Source: Cellvibrionaceae bacterium
Lineage (GTDB): Bacteria > Pseudomonadota > Gammaproteobacteria > Pseudomonadales > Cellvibrionaceae
Reading direction: 5' to 3'
Length of the DNA stretch: 60,948 bases
NCBI GenBank assembly: GCA_025800365.1
Contig: JAOXRT010000216.1
Location: forward strand, 1-60,948
Both the position numbers and the translations under genes were made by a program. Position 1 is the first letter of the stretch. Every line of letters starts with the position of its first letter. The notes below the pieces were generated by a model, which made no database searches, was not told the origin of the DNA, and saw only the letters and a program-made list of their open reading frames with translations. Positions 57,787 through 60,948 of the stretch are shown here, one piece after another.

Positions 57787-59142
57787 ATGTTTACACGCGT
57801 TATCCGTTCTATTAATAGCTTGTTTAAGTCTTCTAGCCAGTATGAATACCCGCAAGAAGCTAAGATTATCCCTCGTGATCAGCACAGTATTTCACGCAAG
57901 CGCATTAGCCGCAGCGCCATCAAAGTGATGAAGGTGCTCAATGAAGCAGGCTTCGAAGCTTATCTGGTTGGCGGAGGTGTGCGCGACACCTTATTAGGAG
58001 GCAACCCTAAGGATTTTGATGTTGCCACCAATGCGACTCCCGAGCAGGTGCGCAAGCTGTTTAGAAGCGCCCGGATAATTGGCCGCAGGTTCCGCATCGT
58101 TCATGTACGCTTTGGCCGAGAAATCATTGAGGTCACTACTTTTAGAGCCAATCACGACAGCGCCTCTAACAGCGCCGAATCTCGCCAATCCAAAGAAGGC
58201 ATGCTGTTACGGGACAATGTTTTCGGTGATCTGCGCTCAGACGCCTTGCGCCGCGACTTTACCGTGAATGCACTCTACTACTCTTTAGATGGCTTTAGCA
58301 TCCACGACTACACCAATGGCGTTAGCGATCTCGACAATAAGCTGATTCGCATGATTGGCGACCCTAAAACCCGTTACCAGGAAGACCCCGTACGCTTGCT
58401 GCGTGCAGCTAGGTTTGCTGCCAAGCTGGGTTTTGATATCGAGCCGAATACCGCCGCCCCCATTAAGCAAATGGCGCCCCTATTAGAGAATATTTCTTCT
58501 GCCCGCCTATTTGATGAATGCCTAAAACTATTCTTAGGCGGCAAAGCCCAAGCTACACTGGATAAGCTAAGAGAATATGAACTACTAGCGCCCCTGTTTC
58601 CCGCTACTGCTGCTAGACTGGATCGTGACGAGGGCTTCGATCAAGCCCTGTTAAAACTGGTGATGCAAAACACCGACCGTAGACTTGCCAATGAGCAAAG
58701 AGTTACTCCTGCCTTTATTCTTGCGGCTTTACTTTGGGGGCCTTTGCAAGATGCTCTTGCACAGCAGGACCCTAAAAATCCACCTGCAATGCGGATGCAT
58801 AAGGCTGCTCAAAAAGTCATCGATGCACAATTAAAGCATACTGCAATTCCCAAGCGCTTCTTGATTACCATGCGAGAGATCTGGGATTTACAAGGCCGCC
58901 TACCTTTACGTGCAGGGAAACGAGCAGTCCGCCTAATGGAACATCAACGCTTCCGTGCAGCCTATGACTTTCTACTATTGAGAGAAAACGCCGGAGAAGA
59001 CTGTCAAGGTTTGGGTAAGTGGTGGACTGAGTTCCAAGATGCTGATGAGGCTAGGCAAGAAGAGATGCTTGCAACTCTTCCTAAAGGGAAGCGACCACGC
59101 CGAAAAAGACGTAAGCCTGCTAATAAAGAAGCCTCCTCATGA
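57787..59142 (+). CDS. pcnB: Poly(A) polymerase I
   Basis: A 451-residue class II nucleotidyltransferase adding 3' poly(A) tails that promote RNA decay. The catalytic core is AYLVGGGVRDTLLGGNPKDFDVAT with the metal-binding Asp-x-Asp, and RRDFTVNALYYS, DPVRLLRAARFAAKLGF and the Arg/Lys-rich C-terminus (KGKRPRRKRRKPANK) are typical. An N-terminal extension of ~45 residues with a RxIPRDQHSISR stretch is normal for PcnB. It overlaps folK by 4 nt. Confidence 0.95.
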   Translation: MFTRVIRSINSLFKSSSQYEYPQEAKIIPRDQHSISRKRISRSAIKVMKVLNEAGFEAYLVGGGVRDTLLGGNPKDFDVATNATPEQVRKLFRSARIIGRRFRIVHVRFGREIIEVTTFRANHDSASNSAESRQSKEGMLLRDNVFGDLRSDALRRDFTVNALYYSLDGFSIHDYTNGVSDLDNKLIRMIGDPKTRYQEDPVRLLRAARFAAKLGFDIEPNTAAPIKQMAPLLENISSARLFDECLKLFLGGKAQATLDKLREYELLAPLFPATAARLDRDEGFDQALLKLVMQNTDRRLANEQRVTPAFILAALLWGPLQDALAQQDPKNPPAMRMHKAAQKVIDAQLKHTAIPKRFLITMREIWDLQGRLPLRAGKRAVRLMEHQRFRAAYDFLLLRENAGEDCQGLGKWWTEFQDADEARQEEMLATLPKGKRPRRKRRKPANKEASS

Positions 59143-59636
59143 CAGAGGCTTTTATTGGCCTAGGTGCAAATCAGGGCGATGTGCTGACTACCCTGAAGAG
59201 TGCCTTAGAGCTCATAGACGCTCATCCACAATGCCAACTACTTGCTTGCTCGAGTTTTTATCGCAGCAAGGCATTGACCTTAGATGACGAGCCTCAAGAT
59301 GACTACCTTAATGCCGCATGCAAAATAGAAACCCAACTTGAGGCCATTCAATTATTAGATTTTTTGCAATCTATTGAGGACAAGCTCGGGCGAGTTCGCC
59401 AAAAACGTTGGGGCGCGAGGACCATTGATTTAGATATATTGCTATTTGGCCAACAGCAAATCAACAGCTCAAGACTGGCCGTGCCCCACCCCCAAATAAG
59501 CAATAGAAATTTTGTCATGCAACCACTTTTAGAGCTGGATGAAGATTTAGAGATTCCTACAATGGATTCTTTAAAAATATCTGCAAAGGCTTTAGGCTGG
59601 GAAGGCTTAGAGCGTCTGCCAGAGGAAGCACAATGA
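59139..59636 (+). CDS. folK: HPPK, 6-hydroxymethyl-dihydropterin pyrophosphokinase
   Basis: A 165-residue folate-synthesis enzyme transferring pyrophosphate from ATP. Motifs are IGLGANQGD at the start, the substrate loop RQKRWGARTIDLDILLFG with both metal-binding aspartates, and VPHPQISNRNFVMQPLLEL. It overlaps pcnB before and the nucleoside kinase after by 4 nt each. Confidence 0.96.
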   Translation: MTEAFIGLGANQGDVLTTLKSALELIDAHPQCQLLACSSFYRSKALTLDDEPQDDYLNAACKIETQLEAIQLLDFLQSIEDKLGRVRQKRWGARTIDLDILLFGQQQINSSRLAVPHPQISNRNFVMQPLLELDEDLEIPTMDSLKISAKALGWEGLERLPEEAQ

Positions 59637-60289
59637 GTCATAATGAGAGCTTATCGCGTCGTCTGATCGCGGTTGAAGGGCCAATAGGGGTAGGAAAAAC
59701 CGCTTTTGCCAGCAAGCTGGCTCAACATATCGGCGCCAGCACTTTATTGGACAATACTCAGAGCAACCCATTTCTAACTCGCTTCTACAACGACCCCAAG
59801 TCACTTGCACTGCAGACTCAACTGTTCTTTTTATTTGAACGTATTAGACAACTTGAAGGCCTGCAACAAAATGACCTTTTTGCCGGAAATACTGTCTGCG
59901 ACTTCTTAATTGATAAAGACCAGCTATTCGCACATGTCGTACTCGACGAAGACGAATTAAAGATTTACCAGCAGGTGTTTAGCCACTTAAAATTCAAAGC
60001 CCCTAGCGCCGATTTAGTCGTTGTCTTGCAAGCACCTGCCGAAGTTTTAATGGAGCGTATTAATCAGCGCGCCGTTGAGCAAGAGCAAAGTATCAGCTTA
60101 GAATATTTACAGCGTCTAAATGAGGCCTATACCCAGTTTTTCCATCACTACCAGTCATCTCCCCTATTACTCGTAAATGCCAGCGAGATTGACCCGGTCA
60201 ACAATGAAGAGCACTTTTTAGAGCTGCTTGAGTACATGCAAAACATTCACTCAGGCCGTCATTACTACAACCCCAACCCTGCGATTTAA
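59633..60289 (+). CDS. Deoxynucleoside kinase (dAdo/dGuo kinase family)
   Basis: A 218-residue P-loop kinase phosphorylating deoxynucleosides. The Walker A is EGPIGVGKTAFA, the ERIRQL arginine motif follows ~90 residues later, the DFLIDKDQLFAHVVL segment carries the substrate-site residues and the LID region is ERINQRAVEQEQ. Family sizes agree. Its position between folK and panB is seen in a number of gammaproteobacteria; it is absent from the Pseudomonas order. Substrate specificity is not readable. Confidence 0.9.
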   Translation: MSHNESLSRRLIAVEGPIGVGKTAFASKLAQHIGASTLLDNTQSNPFLTRFYNDPKSLALQTQLFFLFERIRQLEGLQQNDLFAGNTVCDFLIDKDQLFAHVVLDEDELKIYQQVFSHLKFKAPSADLVVVLQAPAEVLMERINQRAVEQEQSISLEYLQRLNEAYTQFFHHYQSSPLLLVNASEIDPVNNEEHFLELLEYMQNIHSGRHYYNPNPAI

Positions 60290-60310
60290 TTCACTGCTAA
60301 GGAGTCAATT

Positions 60311-60948
60311 ATGCCTTACGCCAGCCCACAAGCCGAAAGCAAACTTACCAAGGCTGTAACGACAAGCACGCTGCGCAAAATGAAAGCTGAGGGTGAAAAG
60401 TTTATTACCGTTGCCCTTTACGATGCACCTATGTCTGCGATGGCACAACGCTGTGGTGTTGAGGTTCTACTAGTTGGTGACAGTCTTGGCATGACCGTTC
60501 TAGGTTACGACAGCACTGTTCCCGTCACCATGGAGCAAATGATTTATCACGTTGAAGCGGTTAAAAGAGGCAATGACAAATCACTAATTATGGGTGATAT
60601 GCCCTTTATGACCTACGCCACACCAGAACAAGCCATGATCAATGCAACCCGCATTATGCAAGCGGGCGCTCATATGGTGAAAATCGAAGGCGGTGAATGG
60701 CTGGCACCAACCGTAAAAATGCTCGGCGAACGAGGTATTCCAGTTTGCGCGCACTTAGGCCTAACCCCCCAATCCGTGAATAAACTTGGTGGATTTAAGA
60801 TTCAAGGACGCGACGATAAACAGGCCGAAACTATCCTGCGCGATGCTAAGCTACTCGACGAAGCCGGAGCAGATTTACTGGTTTTAGAGTGTGTTCCCAG
60901 CGAGCTTGCCAAGCGCGTCACTGAAGCTGTTTCCATGCCAGTGATCGG
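60311..60948 (+). CDS. panB: 3-methyl-2-oxobutanoate hydroxymethyltransferase (truncated by window end)
   Basis: 212 codons are visible of a usual ~265. PanB makes ketopantoate from 2-oxoisovalerate and 5,10-methylene-THF, the first step to pantothenate and CoA. The order [66 protein letters not shown] and [22 protein letters not shown] matches the family. AAGGAG (60299-60304) sits 6 nt before the ATG. panC is expected next, outside the window. Confidence 0.96.
   Translation, partial: MPYASPQAESKLTKAVTTSTLRKMKAEGEKFITVALYDAPMSAMAQRCGVEVLLVGDSLGMTVLGYDSTVPVTMEQMIYHVEAVKRGNDKSLIMGDMPFMTYATPEQAMINATRIMQAGAHMVKIEGGEWLAPTVKMLGERGIPVCAHLGLTPQSVNKLGGFKIQGRDDKQAETILRDAKLLDEAGADLLVLECVPSELAKRVTEAVSMPVI

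Overview
The window is about 61 kb of compact, roughly 50% GC chromosome from a gammaproteobacterium, most likely a Pseudomonadales/Cellvibrionales-type marine or environmental lineage. The main evidence is the gene order dksA - gluQ - small membrane ORF - cbrA - cbrB - CrcZ-like sRNA - pcnB - folK - (deoxynucleoside kinase) - panB, which matches the Pseudomonas order. Further support comes from the mrdA-rodA-mltB-rlpA-dacA-ybeD-lipB-lipA cell-wall/lipoate cluster, exosortase H, and a PPi-dependent phosphofructokinase. No insertion sequence, prophage or CRISPR array was seen.

Region by region. 1-5885 (minus) is the first ~1960 residues of a giant repetitive surface adhesin. It has a LapA-type N-terminal retention module with a TAAG cleavage motif, followed by Ig-like repeats that each carry an EF-hand-type loop. 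It is preceded by ~630 bp without genes that hold a perfect CRP/Vfr-type palindrome. 6.5-9.9 kb holds a MalY/PatB-type PLP enzyme, an AS3MT-like arsenite methyltransferase and an LpxL-family acyltransferase. 9.9-15.4 kb is leuS-lptE-holA-rlmG. 15.4-21.2 kb has a GGDEF-EAL protein, a DASS anion symporter with a binding-protein-like partner, and a glycerophosphodiesterase. 21.3-32.5 kb is a long minus-strand block for lipoate synthesis, peptidoglycan elongation and remodelling, ribosome factors (rlmH, rsfS), nadD and proA. 33-39.1 kb has a PepSY protein with a PhoPQ-like two-component system, converging on an exosortase H locus led by an MMPL/RND protein. 39.4-51 kb holds hprA-like, ubiX, mpl, pfp, msrA, ppa, tRNA-Asn, cysE, a HAD phosphatase, a TfoX-C protein, a probable Fur-repressed sRNA, a Rieske protein and sfsA. 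51-60.9 kb is the dksA-cbrAB-crcZ-pcnB-folK-panB block.

The most interesting content is regulatory and non-coding. (1) A complete CbrX-CbrA-CbrB-CrcZ module: a 59-aa membrane ORF overlaps cbrA, and downstream lie an inverted TGTTAC/GTAACA element, a sigma-54 promoter with exact GG-N10-GC spacing, and an RNA of about 310 nt. The RNA carries four clusters of AAYAAYAA (Hfq/Crc-type) motifs and ends in a terminator. (2) A ~100-nt candidate sRNA at 48574-48671 with a TTGACA/TATTAT promoter overlapped by a 16/19 Fur box, a 5' hairpin, a C/U-rich anti-Shine-Dalgarno stretch and a terminator. (3) The LapA-type adhesin. (4) The exosortase H locus. (5) A precise 21-bp triple repeat upstream of mltB.

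All translations and motif positions were read by eye from the sequence. Family names come from recognised motifs; no database search was run.
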